A DNA stretch of 64,000 nucleotides from Collinsella sp. (lineage in GTDB: Bacteria > Actinomycetota > Coriobacteriia > Coriobacteriales > Coriobacteriaceae): the NCBI GenBank assembly GCA_018382125.1, contig JAGZQO010000006.1:18118-82117 (forward strand). The letters are read 5' to 3'. This document shows, piece after piece, positions 1 through 9,350 of this stretch. The position numbers and the translations under genes were made by a program. The notes below the pieces were generated by a model that saw only the letters and a list, made by a program, of their open reading frames with translations, did no database searches and was not told where the DNA came from. Each line of letters opens with the position of its first letter. Positions within the stretch are counted from its first letter, which is position 1.

Positions 1-391
1 TTGGTGCGCTTGTACATTCAGACCTCCATCTGACATCGTCTTGCGCTGATAGATAAACCATAAGAAATAAAACTGAGTTGATTATAACGAAATGGCGACC
101 GAATACCCCAAAAAATCGACCGTATGCCGAATTAGAAGTTCATTTTTTGCGGAAAAACGGTATATGCAAAAACTTTACCAACCGTTCTAACCGCTGCTAT
201 CTGGGCGATATTTCAATTTGATGATGCGCCGAAGAAAAAACGTTTTATCAATGTTGAGCATCACACGGTCTGCATCGTTGCACTCGAGCCGTGTTTCCAA
301 TTGGATTGTTTTGGCTAGACGCGCCGCTTTGGGGTACCATAGCCCCACTATCAACTGCCGCTCAGCACGGCAGCCTTGATGAGCCCTTGCC
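1..391. other. AT-rich intergenic region before the P-type ATPase
   Basis: No open reading frame is convincing here. The first 300 bases are clearly richer in A and T than the coding DNA around them, with several A-tracts (for example around 105-115 and 150-180). Two small hairpins lie near the end: 331-346 (four G pairing with four C) and 350-380 (ATCAACTGCCG against CGGCAG then TTGAT). They probably belong to the untranslated leader of the ATPase gene, together with the larger stem at 392-451. I could not pick a convincing promoter. Confidence 0.5.
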
Positions 392-451
392 CTTCTCCTG
401 GGAATTATGATCGGGCATCAATCTGCTGAGTGGCCCGAATCCCAGGAGGGG
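392..451 (+). promoter_or_regulatory. Stem that buries the ribosome binding site of the ATPase gene
   Basis: Bases 395-403 (CTCCTGGGA) are the exact reverse complement of 440-448 (TCCCAGGAG), extended by G-U pairs to 392/451. An inner stem pairs 411-416 (TCGGGC) with 433-438 (GCCCGA). The right arm contains the Shine-Dalgarno sequence AGGAGGGG (444-451), eight bases before the ATG at 459, so folding would hide it. This suggests translational control, perhaps by a metal ion since the gene is a cation pump. I looked for the conserved cores of the yybP-ykoY and M-box riboswitches and did not see them, so no known class is claimed. Confidence 0.45.
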
Positions 452-458
452 ACTCTAT

Positions 459-3140
459 ATGCAAAAGGAATACCTGTCCGCCGCGGCGGAGGTACTCAGC
501 GACCAAGGTGTCGATGAGAACCTCGGCCTGAGCAACGACGAGGCGTCGTCGCGCCTCGCCAAGACAGGCCCTAACAAGCTCGAGGAAGCCGAGAAGACAC
601 CGTTGTGGAAGCGCTTCTTTGAGCAGATGGCCGACCCCATGGTCATCATGCTGATCGTTGCCGCCGTCATCAGCGCGCTCACGGGCATGGTTAAGGGTGA
701 GGCGGACTTTGCCGATGTCGCCATCATCATGTTCGTCGTTATCGTCAACTCGGTGCTGGGCGTGGTCCAAGAGGCTAAAAGCGAGGAGGCTCTCGAGGCC
801 CTGCAGGAGATGAGCGCGGCGCAGTCCAAGGTGCTGCGCGACGGCAAGCTCGTGCACCTGCCGAGCGCCGAGCTCGTGCCCGGCGATGTGATCATGCTCG
901 AGGCGGGCGACTCCGTCCCGGCCGACTGCCGCGTGCTCGAGAGCGCCACGATGAAGATCGAGGAGGCCGCCCTTACCGGCGAGTCCGTGCCCGTCGAGAA
1001 GCATGCCAACGTGATCGAGCTCGCTGTCGGCACCGACGACGTGCCACTCGGCGACCGCAAGAACATGTGCTACATGGGCTCCACCGTGGTGTACGGCCGT
1101 GGCCGCGCCGTCGTAGTCGGTACCGGCATGAACACCGAGATGGGTAAGATCGCCGGCGCCCTGGCCGAGGCCAAGGAAGAGCTCACGCCGCTGCAGGTGA
1201 AGCTTGCCGAGCTCAGCCGCATCCTCACCATCATGGTTATCGTCATCTGCGTCGTTATCTTTGGTGTCGACATTATCCGCCACGGCGTGGGCAACGTTCT
1301 TACCGACCCGACCGCCCTGCTCGATACCTTTATGGTTGCCGTCTCGCTCGCCGTCGCTGCCATCCCCGAGGGCCTGGTCGCCGTCGTGACCATCGTGCTG
1401 TCGCTTGGCGTGACCAAGATGGCCAAGCGCCAGGCAATTATCCGCAAGCTCTCTGCCGTCGAGACTCTCGGCTGCACGCAGACCATCTGCTCGGACAAGA
1501 CCGGCACGCTTACCCAGAACAAGATGACCGTCGTCAAGCACGAGCTCGCCGCGCCTAAGGAGAAGTTCCTGGCCGGTATGGCGCTGTGCTCCGACGCCCA
1601 GTGGGACGAGGAGCTGGGCGAGGCCGTGGGTGAGCCGACTGAGTGCGCGCTCGTCAACGACGCCGGCAAGGCAGGGCTCACCGGCCTGACCGCCGAGCAC
1701 CCGCGTGTGGGCGAGGCCCCGTTCGACTCCGGCCGCAAGATGATGTCCGTGGTCGTCGAGACCCTGGATGGCGAGTATGAGCAGTACACCAAGGGCGCGC
1801 CCGACGTGGTGATCGGCCTGTGCACCCATATCTACGACGGCGACAAGGTCGTTCCGCTGACCGAGGAGCGTCGTGCCGAGCTCGTGGCCGCCAACAAGGC
1901 CATGGCTGACGAGGCCCTGCGCGTGCTGGCGCTGGCGAGCCGCACCTACACCGAGGTTCCCGCCGACTGCAGCCCCGCCGCGCTCGAACACGACCTGGTC
2001 TTCTGCGGCCTGTCCGGCATGATTGACCCGGTCCGCCCCGAGGTCGCCGACGCCATCCGCGAGGCGCACGACGCCGGTATCCGCACCGTCATGATCACGG
2101 GCGACCACATCGACACCGCTGTGGCCATCGCCAAGCAGCTGGGCATCGTCACCGATCGCAGCCATGCCATCACCGGTGCCGACCTCGATCGCATGAGCGA
2201 CGAGGAACTCGACGCGCACATCGAGGACTACGGCGTGTACGCCCGCGTCCAGCCCGAGCACAAGACACGCATCGTCGAGGCTTGGAAGTCGCGCGACCAG
2301 ATCGTGGCCATGACGGGCGACGGCGTCAACGACGCCCCGTCCATCAAACGCGCCGACATCGGCGTGGGCATGGGCATCACCGGTACCGACGTCACCAAGA
2401 ACGTCGCCGACATGGTACTTGCCGACGACAACTTCGCCACCATCATCGGTGCCTGCGAAGAGGGCCGTCGCATCTACGACAACATCCGCAAGGTCATCCA
2501 GTTCCTGCTTTCGGCCAACCTTGCCGAGGTGTTCTCGGTGTTTATCGCCACGCTCATCGGCTTTACCATCTTTCAGCCGGTGCAGCTGCTGTGGGTGAAC
2601 CTGGTCACCGACTGCTTCCCCGCGCTCGCGCTGGGCATGGAGGATGCCGAGGGCGACATCATGAAGCGCAAGCCGCGCAACGCCAAGGACGGCGTCTTTG
2701 CCGGACATATGGGTCTGGACTGCGTGGTCCAGGGCCTGATCATCACCGTGCTGGTGCTGGCGAGCTTCTTTGTGGGCGTGTACTTTGACATGGGCTACAT
2801 CCACATCGCCGATATGATCGCCGGCAATGCCGACGAGGAAGGCGTGATGATGACGTTCATCACGCTCAACATGGTCGAGATTTTCCACTGCTTCAATATG
2901 CGCAGCCGTCGTGCGTCGCTGTTCACCATGAAGAAGCAGAACAAGTGGCTGTGGGCTTCCGCCGCGCTGGCACTGGTGCTGACGGTGATCGTGACCGTGC
3001 AGCCGACGCTTGCCGAGATGTTCTTCGGCCCTGTGACGCTTGAGCTCAAGGGCGTTCTTGCCGCTTTGGGCCTGGCCTTCCTGATCATCCCGCTGATGGA
3101 GATCTACAAGGCGATCATGCGCGCGGTCGAGAAGGAGTAG
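459..3140 (+). CDS. Calcium-type cation-transporting P-type ATPase
   Basis: An 893-residue P2-type ATPase, expected to export Ca2+ (or Mn2+) across the membrane at the cost of ATP. An N-terminal cation-ATPase domain (about 1-75) precedes the first membrane pair. The actuator motif TGES is at 173-176, the M4 ion-site motif PEGL at 303-306, and the phosphorylated aspartate is D346 in DKTGTLT. TGDGVND lies in the hinge and NLVTD in M6 (LLWVNLVTDCFPALALGM), both typical of SERCA/PMR1-like pumps. Length is normal. The ATG at 459 follows AGGAGGGG at good spacing. It stands alone, behind a leader whose folding would hide that ribosome site and before two hairpins. Ca2+ specificity is inferred from family motifs. 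Confidence 0.9.
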   Translation: MQKEYLSAAAEVLSDQGVDENLGLSNDEASSRLAKTGPNKLEEAEKTPLWKRFFEQMADPMVIMLIVAAVISALTGMVKGEADFADVAIIMFVVIVNSVLGVVQEAKSEEALEALQEMSAAQSKVLRDGKLVHLPSAELVPGDVIMLEAGDSVPADCRVLESATMKIEEAALTGESVPVEKHANVIELAVGTDDVPLGDRKNMCYMGSTVVYGRGRAVVVGTGMNTEMGKIAGALAEAKEELTPLQVKLAELSRILTIMVIVICVVIFGVDIIRHGVGNVLTDPTALLDTFMVAVSLAVAAIPEGLVAVVTIVLSLGVTKMAKRQAIIRKLSAVETLGCTQTICSDKTGTLTQNKMTVVKHELAAPKEKFLAGMALCSDAQWDEELGEAVGEPTECALVNDAGKAGLTGLTAEHPRVGEAPFDSGRKMMSVVVETLDGEYEQYTKGAPDVVIGLCTHIYDGDKVVPLTEERRAELVAANKAMADEALRVLALASRTYTEVPADCSPAALEHDLVFCGLSGMIDPVRPEVADAIREAHDAGIRTVMITGDHIDTAVAIAKQLGIVTDRSHAITGADLDRMSDEELDAHIEDYGVYARVQPEHKTRIVEAWKSRDQIVAMTGDGVNDAPSIKRADIGVGMGITGTDVTKNVADMVLADDNFATIIGACEEGRRIYDNIRKVIQFLLSANLAEVFSVFIATLIGFTIFQPVQLLWVNLVTDCFPALALGMEDAEGDIMKRKPRNAKDGVFAGHMGLDCVVQGLIITVLVLASFFVGVYFDMGYIHIADMIAGNADEEGVMMTFITLNMVEIFHCFNMRSRRASLFTMKKQNKWLWASAALALVLTVIVTVQPTLAEMFFGPVTLELKGVLAALGLAFLIIPLMEIYKAIMRAVEKE

Positions 3141-3163
3141 GTCGAAAGGCCATCCTTCCCACC

Positions 3164-3253
3164 GGCCCGACCGCCTGCGGGGTTTCTTCTTCGCTGGTCC
3201 TCGCGCTTCGCGCTGCGGGATCGCTCAGAAGAAACCCCTCCCGGCGTCGGGCC
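3164..3253. repeat. Long nested palindrome after the ATPase gene
   Basis: Outer arms GGCCCGAC (3164-3171) and GTCGGGCC (3246-3253), middle arms of 12 bp (3179-3190 and 3227-3238), and an innermost GCGCTTCGCGC all pair, so the whole 90 bases fold into one rod. There is no T-run. The tip (GTCCTCG...CTGCGGGA) resembles a shortened form of the core of the palindromes at 55389 and 58436. It may belong to that element family. Confidence 0.6.
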
Positions 3254-3295
3254 TTTGAATAGCCTCTCGGGACCATTGGCTGAGGGAAAGTGTGT

Positions 3296-3331
3296 GAGCC
3301 GGTCGAGCGTTTGCTCGACCGGCTCTTTTTT
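3296..3331 (+). terminator. Rho-independent terminator
   Basis: A perfect 13-bp stem (3296-3308 with 3313-3325), loop GTTT, then six T. It separates the ATPase gene from rsgA and shows that the upstream ATG at 3255 cannot be the rsgA start. Confidence 0.9.
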
Positions 3332-3380
3332 GTGGGTAAAATACCTGCTCAGTTGTGATTTATGGTGCTGGGAGGCGCTT

Positions 3381-4565
3381 GTGGGCAAGGCTAAGGCTAA
3401 AGCGAAGAAAAAGACGACGGGGGCGCGGGCTAAGCGCGATCGTCGTCGGAAGCTTGCGACCGAGGCCCCCGCGTCTGCCGAGGAGTTGTTGGCGAGCGTA
3501 CCGGGGCTTGACGCGCTGCAGGACGTTCCGGCGTTTGATGACCTGCCGGTCGATGGGGCTCAGCAGGCGGCATTTGACGACTTTTGCGCACATGCTGAGG
3601 AGCCCGAGCAGATGCGGCTGGGTGCCGTGGTGCGCTTGGATCGCGGGTTTCCGCTGGTGGCGACTGCCAACGATACCTTCCGCGCCGAGCATGCCGTGGG
3701 GTTTGCCAAGTCGCGCGGCGAGGACGAGGTCCTGCTGCCTGCCGTGGGCGACCGTGTGGCGGTGCGCCGCGCTCCCGGGCACGATATGGGCGTGATTGAG
3801 TGCGTGCTGCCGCGCCGTACGAGCTTTGAGCGTTGGCGCGGCCGTGCCCGCGGAGAGCGCCAGGTGCTCTGCTCCAACGTGGATAGCGTGCTAATCGTGC
3901 AGGCGCTCGGTGCCGGCGAGGTACTGCTCGACCGCGTGGCGCGTTCGCTGGTGTTGGCGCTCGACTGCGATGCCGAGCCGGTGGTAGTGCTCACCAAAGC
4001 TGACCGTTGCGATGCCGAGGAGCTCGAGCGCGATCTGGACCGCGTGCGCTGCCTGGTGGGTCCGGACGTGCGCGTAATCGTGACGTCCTCTGCCGAGGGC
4101 CGCGGCCTGGACGAGGTACGCGCCTGCGTGCCCGCCGGGGGCTGTGCCATGATTTTGGGCGAATCGGGTGCCGGCAAGTCGACGCTGCTCAATGCGCTGC
4201 TGGGCCACGATGCGTTGGCGACCGGCGGTGTGCGCGAACGCGACGACCAGGGCCGTCACACTACCGTCGCGCGCGTGATGGTGGCGCTACCGGGCGACGC
4301 CGGCGTGATCGCCGATGCCCCGGGCCTACGCAGCCTACCGCTCGTGGGTCACGAGCGGGGTCTGGCGCGCGCCTTCCCCGAGATTGTCGAGGCATCGCGT
4401 GCGTGCCGGTTTGGCGATTGCACGCATACCCATGAGCCGGGTTGTGCCGTTCGCGAGGCCGAGGACGCCGGGCAGATCGACAGCCTGCGTTTGGAAACGT
4501 TCCAAAACTTGGCGTCATCCATGCGCGTGAGTGCTCAAATGCTCGATCCCGATGTCCATCTGTAA
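3381..4565 (+). CDS. rsgA: Ribosome small-subunit GTPase RsgA
   Basis: A 394-residue circularly permuted GTPase that acts late in 30S maturation. Motif order is G4-G1-G3: TKAD at 205-208, GESGAGKS at 260-267, DAPG at 312-315. A C-terminal zinc knuckle follows (C342, C347, H349/H351, C355). An OB-fold region lies before the GTPase domain. The first 25 or so residues are very Lys/Arg-rich, suiting rRNA contact. I chose GTG at 3381 because GGGAGG (3370-3375) sits five bases before it. The longer reading frame from 3255 would run through a perfect terminator. It is a monocistronic gene closed by its own terminator. Confidence 0.93.
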   Translation: MGKAKAKAKKKTTGARAKRDRRRKLATEAPASAEELLASVPGLDALQDVPAFDDLPVDGAQQAAFDDFCAHAEEPEQMRLGAVVRLDRGFPLVATANDTFRAEHAVGFAKSRGEDEVLLPAVGDRVAVRRAPGHDMGVIECVLPRRTSFERWRGRARGERQVLCSNVDSVLIVQALGAGEVLLDRVARSLVLALDCDAEPVVVLTKADRCDAEELERDLDRVRCLVGPDVRVIVTSSAEGRGLDEVRACVPAGGCAMILGESGAGKSTLLNALLGHDALATGGVRERDDQGRHTTVARVMVALPGDAGVIADAPGLRSLPLVGHERGLARAFPEIVEASRACRFGDCTHTHEPGCAVREAEDAGQIDSLRLETFQNLASSMRVSAQMLDPDVHL

Positions 4566-4582
4566 TTGATTTTTCCTATGAC

Positions 4583-4617
4583 AGCCGTCTCCCAACTGTT
4601 CGGGAGACGGCTTTTTT
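4583..4617 (+). terminator. Terminator of rsgA
   Basis: Perfect 11-bp stem (4583-4593 with 4602-4612) followed by a run of T (4612-4617). Confidence 0.9.
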
Positions 4618-4817
4618 GCTGCGGAAAAGCCTCGAAACATGCAGTTTGCTGACGTACTGACCAAAACCTTGCCACGAGCTTGACGGGCTGGTCAGCTTTT
4701 GGTCAGCGATTGGTTTGACATCGAAAACCAAGATCGCGATTGCGCCGCTTTGCACTCTGACCGCCCAGACAATGGTGGTACGGGCATTCGCCCGGCACTG
4801 CCATGAGAGGAGCGGCC

Positions 4818-5480
4818 GTGAACAAGAGCAAGCGCATCGCCATCAGTCTGGTCGCGGGCGTGCTCGCTGCTCTGCTCTGCATGGTTTACGGCTCGTCGAT
4901 CCGCTCGCAAGCCGAACAGGTCCAGGCTGAGATCTTGGCCAAGTACGGTGGCGATCGCGTCGAGGTATGCGTCGCGGCGCGCGATATCGATGTGGGCGAG
5001 ACCCTCGATGAGACCAATGTCATAACTCAGGAATGGCTGGCGAGTCTGTTGCCGCGCGATGCGGTGACCGAGCTGCGCCAGGTGCGCGGCGACGTGACGA
5101 CCTCGCGCATTCCAAAAAACGCCGTGATTTGCAATGTCTACACCAAGGCCGAGAGCCACAAGCTCGAGGTGCCTAAGGGCAAAGTTGCCGTTTCGGTGGC
5201 GGTCGATGCCGAGCACTCGGTCGGCGGCGCTACGGGCGTGGGCAGCTATGTGGACGTGTACGTGCAAAAAGATGGCGTGACCGATCGACTGTGCGGCGCG
5301 TATGTGATCGATACCAGTGAGGATTCCGGTGCCACGCGCGAGGGCAAGATCGAATGGGTGACGCTGGCGGCTGACCCCGAAGACGTCAAGGAGCTGCTGG
5401 GAGCCTCGGGCAAGGGAACGGTCAGCTTGACGATTCCCGCCACGGCGCGCGGCAAAAAGAGCGGAGGCGACGAGTGGTGA
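4818..5480 (+). CDS. CpaB/RcpC-like Flp pilus assembly protein (SAF domain)
   Basis: A 220-residue protein with an N-terminal membrane anchor (about residues 5-25) and a SAF-like domain (about 45-110, around VCVAARDIDVGETLDETNVI). This is the hallmark of CpaB/RcpC proteins of Tad pilus systems, which in Gram-negatives work beside the secretin. Here no secretin is present, so it may act as an envelope-side platform factor. I prefer GTG at 4818 (GAGAGGAG at 4805-4812, spacing five) to ATG at 4803. It is the first gene of a tightly overlapping operon that runs to about 14.4 kb, and its stop overlaps the tadZ start. Confidence 0.75.
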   Translation: MNKSKRIAISLVAGVLAALLCMVYGSSIRSQAEQVQAEILAKYGGDRVEVCVAARDIDVGETLDETNVITQEWLASLLPRDAVTELRQVRGDVTTSRIPKNAVICNVYTKAESHKLEVPKGKVAVSVAVDAEHSVGGATGVGSYVDVYVQKDGVTDRLCGAYVIDTSEDSGATREGKIEWVTLAADPEDVKELLGASGKGTVSLTIPATARGKKSGGDEW

Positions 5481-7126
5481 AGGCGATCTGGCTTGCGTGC
5501 TGCGCGTGCGGCGATTACGGGCTGTTGCAGCGGGAAGTCGAGGGCCGTGATGCGGGTGCACAGGTGCTTCGCGTGGGTGACCTGGACGGGCTGGTTTCCA
5601 TGGCGCGGGCGTTTCCGTCGCGCCGCGGGGCTGCCATTATCGCGGCGTCTCTGTTTGATACCGAAGATGTGCGCAAGACTGTTGCGCGCCTGACGGCCGA
5701 AGGCCGCGTGAGTCGCGTGGTCGTGTTGATAGAAACGCTCGATCCGTCGGATATCGAGGGGCTGTTTCGCGCGGGGGCGACCGAGGTCATCGCTGCGCAC
5801 AGTATATGCGGCAACGGGCGAGCGGGCGAGGGAGCGGTTGATTCCGATCGGCGCATGACGATTGAGCCCGATGCTTTTGTTGATAGGGAACCCGGGGCGC
5901 CTCGCGCTACAAGAGGCCCGCGTGTTGATGATTATGGGAAAGCGGAAGCCGAGCATGGTCGGCGCCCCCGGAACCCCCTTGTATACGATGACGCTGAAGG
6001 GCCGGCGCAGCATGCTGGCGACTCTCCGGCTGTAGATATGGGATACGTGCACGGCGTGAATCTGGCGGATGAACTCGACGAAGTTGAGGGCTTTGCCGGG
6101 TGCGGCGAGTTGTCGCTGATGCAGCATGAGCAGATTGCGCAGAACGAGCCTGCCTCGCAGACCGAACAAGCTGCCATGCCGGCCTGGACGCAGCGTGTAG
6201 TTGCGGCGGAGGAGACGGGGACGCTGTCACCGACGCCCGCCTCGCCGCCTCCGATGCCGCCGGCAGACGCTGCCGCTCCGCCGCATCGAGCTCCGGTCAT
6301 CTGCGCCATTTCGGGTTCGGGCGGTTGCGGCAAGTCGACGATCGTTGCCACCATGGCACACGCATCGTCGCTGTTGGGCTTGCGTGCCGCCGTGCTCGAC
6401 CTGGACCTGATGTTTGGAAACCTTTACGACTTGTTAGGCGTCGATGCTCCGCGCGATATGGCGGCACTTATCGAGCCGTCGGCGGCGGGCACGCTCACCG
6501 AGCCGGATATCGTAGCCGCATCGATGCGCGTGGCGCCGGGCGTTACGCTCTGGGGTCCCGTCGCGGCGCCCGAGCAAGCCGAGCTCATGGCACGTCCGGT
6601 GGAGCTACTGCTTGATGTCCTGCGTCGCGAATCCGACGTGGTCTTTATCGATACCTCGGTCTTTTGGGGCGATGCCGTGGCGGCTGCGGTGGCGGCGAGC
6701 GACCGTTGCCTGGTCGTTGGCGATGCGGCGGCGTCGTCCGCGACATCGGCGTCGCGCGTCATTGAACTGGCAAGTCGAGTAGGTGTGCCGCGCACGCGCA
6801 TGAGCGCCGTGTTCAACCGGTTCGGTGCGCGCGGGGCGGACGAGGACGTCGCCATGCGCTTTGAGATTGCCTGTGCGTTGAGCTCCAAGATTCGTATCGC
6901 CGATGGCGGGCAGGATCTCGCCGCGCTCATGGCGTTTGGGCGCGCCGACGAGGCAGTGGGTCAGACGAGCGCTTTTGCGACCAGCGTGCGCGAGGCCACG
7001 CGCGAGATGCTCGTGGAACTGGGGTGCGCCGTCGGCCCTTGGAGCGATATAGTCGCCGACCGTGCAACGCGTACCGAACGCCCGCGCATCCGCCTTCCCT
7101 GGTCGCGCGAGGGTGATCAGCGATGA
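5474..7126 (+). CDS. TadZ/CpaE-like pilus-localisation ATPase
   Basis: A 550-residue protein. Residues 1-115 look like a degenerate receiver domain. A variable, Pro/Ala/Glu-rich linker (about 125-270) follows, then a MinD/ParA-type ATPase with a deviant Walker A, SGSGGCGKST, at about 279-288 and DLDLMFGN and VVFIDTSVFWG segments behind it. TadZ proteins mark the site where the Tad pilus machine assembles. The start is GTG 5474 (or 5477), overlapping the stop of the previous gene, with GGAGG at 5463-5467. The next gene starts in an ATGA overlap, so translation is probably coupled. The linker is longer than usual, and its codon use differs little from its neighbours. Confidence 0.8.
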   Translation: MVKAIWLACCACGDYGLLQREVEGRDAGAQVLRVGDLDGLVSMARAFPSRRGAAIIAASLFDTEDVRKTVARLTAEGRVSRVVVLIETLDPSDIEGLFRAGATEVIAAHSICGNGRAGEGAVDSDRRMTIEPDAFVDREPGAPRATRGPRVDDYGKAEAEHGRRPRNPLVYDDAEGPAQHAGDSPAVDMGYVHGVNLADELDEVEGFAGCGELSLMQHEQIAQNEPASQTEQAAMPAWTQRVVAAEETGTLSPTPASPPPMPPADAAAPPHRAPVICAISGSGGCGKSTIVATMAHASSLLGLRAAVLDLDLMFGNLYDLLGVDAPRDMAALIEPSAAGTLTEPDIVAASMRVAPGVTLWGPVAAPEQAELMARPVELLLDVLRRESDVVFIDTSVFWGDAVAAAVAASDRCLVVGDAAASSATSASRVIELASRVGVPRTRMSAVFNRFGARGADEDVAMRFEIACALSSKIRIADGGQDLAALMAFGRADEAVGQTSAFATSVREATREMLVELGCAVGPWSDIVADRATRTERPRIRLPWSREGDQR

Positions 7127-8451
7127 GCCTGCAAACGAGGATTAAGGCTGCCGGCGCGGCGGCAACGGTAGCTCACGTCGATGCGGGACGGCGCCGTGCG
7201 GTCAAGCGTCGCACCAAGCGCGCCGTGATGGACCGCATGGGTTACGACGAAGTGGCGCGTATCAGCGCCTATATCGACCCGGTACTTGCCCGCTCGGAAT
7301 TGCGTCCCGCGGTGGAGGCGGCGCTCAATGTTGAGGAGCCGACCGATCTCGCGACGCCCGAGCGCGAGGCCATCATCGACGAGATTTTGGATGACGTGGT
7401 GGGCTTGGGGCCGTTGCAGCCGCTCATCGAGGACGACACCGTTACCGAGATCATGATTAACGGCTGCCGCTCGGCTTTCTTTGAACGCGGCGGCGTCTTG
7501 CACCCCATCGAGCATGCGTTTGAGGATGATGAGCAGATCCGTGTGCTTATCGACCGCATCATCTCGCCACTTGGCCGCCGTATCGACGAGCGCAGCCCCA
7601 TCGTCAACGCCCGCCTCAAAACGGGTTATCGCGTCAACGCGGTGATTCCGCCTGTGGCGATTGACGGACCGATTCTCACCATCCGAAAGTTCTCGGACCG
7701 TATCTGCTCGCTGGACGAGCTCGTGGGGTTGGGATCGCTGCCGCTTTGGTATGCGCAGCTGCTGTCGTGTGCGGTGTCGCTGCGACAGGACCTGGCGGTT
7801 GCGGGAGGCACGGGATCTGGTAAGACCACCCTGCTCAACGCGTTGTCATGTGAGATTTCCACCGGCGAGCGCATCGTGACGATCGAGGACTCTGCCGAGC
7901 TCAAGTTTGCGCATCATCCGCACGTGGTGCGCCTAGAGGCGCGCGAGGCTTCAATTGAGGGCGAGGGCGCGGTGACGATCCGCGACCTGGTAACTAATGC
8001 CCTACGCATGCGCCCCGACCGCATCGTGGTGGGCGAGGTGCGCGGTGCCGAGTGCTGCGACATGTTGCAGGCCATGAACACGGGCCACGACGGGTCGCTC
8101 ACCACACTTCATGCGGGTTCAGAACAGGAGACCGTGGTGCGTCTGACGTTGCTTGCACGTTATGGCATCGATCTGCCGAGCGAGCTCATCGAGGAGCAGA
8201 TTGCCATGGCGCTCGACGGCATCGTGATGTCCGAGCGCCACGCCGATGGCAGGCGTTTCGTCTCCTCGTATTCGGGGGTGCGACGCGCCGCATCGGGTGG
8301 CGTAGAGCTCGAGCGCTATGTGACGTTCGATGCCGCCGAGCGCACCTGGACGCTTGACCGCGAGCCGCCGTTTATCGCAGAAGGCCTGCGGTCGGGGACG
8401 CTCACACAAGAGGAGGTGGACGAATGGAGATCACTGTGCCCCTCGTCGTAG
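7123..8451 (+). CDS. TadA/CpaF pilus assembly ATPase
   Basis: A 442-residue secretion ATPase of the type II/IV superfamily that powers Flp pilus extrusion. Walker A is GGTGSGKTT (about 227-235). The Asp-box and Walker B region RPDRIVVGEVRGAE is near 297-310, followed by the His-box region with TLHAGS. The N-terminal part carries the CpaF-type sequence up to IMINGCRSAFFERGG. It is the motor of the cluster, a cytosolic hexamer by family knowledge. The start overlaps tadZ by four bases, and the 3' end overlaps tadB by 28 bases. Confidence 0.92.
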   Translation: MSLQTRIKAAGAAATVAHVDAGRRRAVKRRTKRAVMDRMGYDEVARISAYIDPVLARSELRPAVEAALNVEEPTDLATPEREAIIDEILDDVVGLGPLQPLIEDDTVTEIMINGCRSAFFERGGVLHPIEHAFEDDEQIRVLIDRIISPLGRRIDERSPIVNARLKTGYRVNAVIPPVAIDGPILTIRKFSDRICSLDELVGLGSLPLWYAQLLSCAVSLRQDLAVAGGTGSGKTTLLNALSCEISTGERIVTIEDSAELKFAHHPHVVRLEAREASIEGEGAVTIRDLVTNALRMRPDRIVVGEVRGAECCDMLQAMNTGHDGSLTTLHAGSEQETVVRLTLLARYGIDLPSELIEEQIAMALDGIVMSERHADGRRFVSSYSGVRRAASGGVELERYVTFDAAERTWTLDREPPFIAEGLRSGTLTQEEVDEWRSLCPSS

Positions 8452-9350
8452 GGGGCTTGGCAGGGCTTTCTGTCGCGACGGCGTGCGGGGCGGAACCTCG
8501 TGTGCCGCAGGTACCGCCGGCGGAGCTGGCACGTCAGGCGCTCGAGACGGTGGCAGAGAAGCTGCCGCGTGAGCTGGTGGAAAACGATCTGCTGAAAAAG
8601 ATCGCCCGTTCGTGGGCATCGCTGGCTCCGGCGCATCGCCTTGGCCTCGTGATCGAAGATGCTTCGGGACGTTTGGCGTTTCTGCTGCTATCGAGCGGTG
8701 TCTGCTGCGTTTTACTAACGATGGTGTCGTTATCGCCCCTCGGATTTGCCTTGGGACTTGTTGCTCCGATTGCCGTTGGCGCCGCTCGGGATGGCTTTGA
8801 GAGCCGGCGCGAGCAACACGATGCAGAAGAGGCCATGCCCGAGGCGTTTACCGCACTTTCCATGTCGCTTGCCTCGGGACATTCGCTGGCCCAGGGCATG
8901 CGCTTTGTGGGCGCTCATGCGCAAGAGCCGGTACATACCGAGTTTTTGCGGGTAGCGGCGGCGATCGATTGCGGCATCTCGGCGACCGACGCGCTCGATG
9001 ACTTGCTCGTGCGCATCGACGCCCCCGGTCTTTCGCTTGTGACCTTGGCGCTTAAGGTGTCACAGCGCACTGGCGCTCCGCTTGCCGACTTACTGTCCGA
9101 GGCGTCGAGCATGGTGGGGGAGCGCATTGAGCTCAAGCGCCGCCTGGATGTTAAGACGTCGCAGGCTCGCATGTCTGCGCATATGGTCGCGGCGATGCCG
9201 GCGGGCATGTGCGCGGTGTTGGCGCTGCTTTCGGCAGATTTTCGTCGCGGTCTTGCGACGCCTGCCGGCGCGGGCGCTGTGGTGCTGGGTCTTGCCCTCA
9301 ACGCCGTTGCCCTGGTGGTTATCCGGCGCATTATGAGGGTGGAGCTATGA
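8424..9350 (+). CDS. TadB-like inner-membrane platform protein
   Basis: A 308-residue protein with a type II secretion F domain (about 130-260) flanked by hydrophobic segments near 85-125 and 255-300. It would form the membrane platform on which TadA acts, paired with TadC. The ATG at 8424 has AGGAGG at 8411-8416 and lies inside the end of tadA, an overlap of 28 bases, which argues for translational coupling. The N-terminal 80 residues are less typical and hold no clear motif. Assignment rests on domain character and position. Confidence 0.8.
   Translation: MEITVPLVVGGLAGLSVATACGAEPRVPQVPPAELARQALETVAEKLPRELVENDLLKKIARSWASLAPAHRLGLVIEDASGRLAFLLLSSGVCCVLLTMVSLSPLGFALGLVAPIAVGAARDGFESRREQHDAEEAMPEAFTALSMSLASGHSLAQGMRFVGAHAQEPVHTEFLRVAAAIDCGISATDALDDLLVRIDAPGLSLVTLALKVSQRTGAPLADLLSEASSMVGERIELKRRLDVKTSQARMSAHMVAAMPAGMCAVLALLSADFRRGLATPAGAGAVVLGLALNAVALVVIRRIMRVEL

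Noticed and set aside
331..458. yybP-ykoY or M-box riboswitch in front of the ATPase
   Set aside because: I could not find their conserved loop sequences. Only the folded leader itself is reported.
405..2888. 827-residue minus-strand reading frame across the P-type ATPase gene
   Set aside because: Composition is His/Gly/Asp-rich, an artefact of reading high-GC codons backwards. The plus frame has all ATPase motifs.
3255..3380. N-terminal extension of RsgA from ATG 3255
   Set aside because: The stretch contains a perfect terminator with six T, and GTG 3381 has a good ribosome site.
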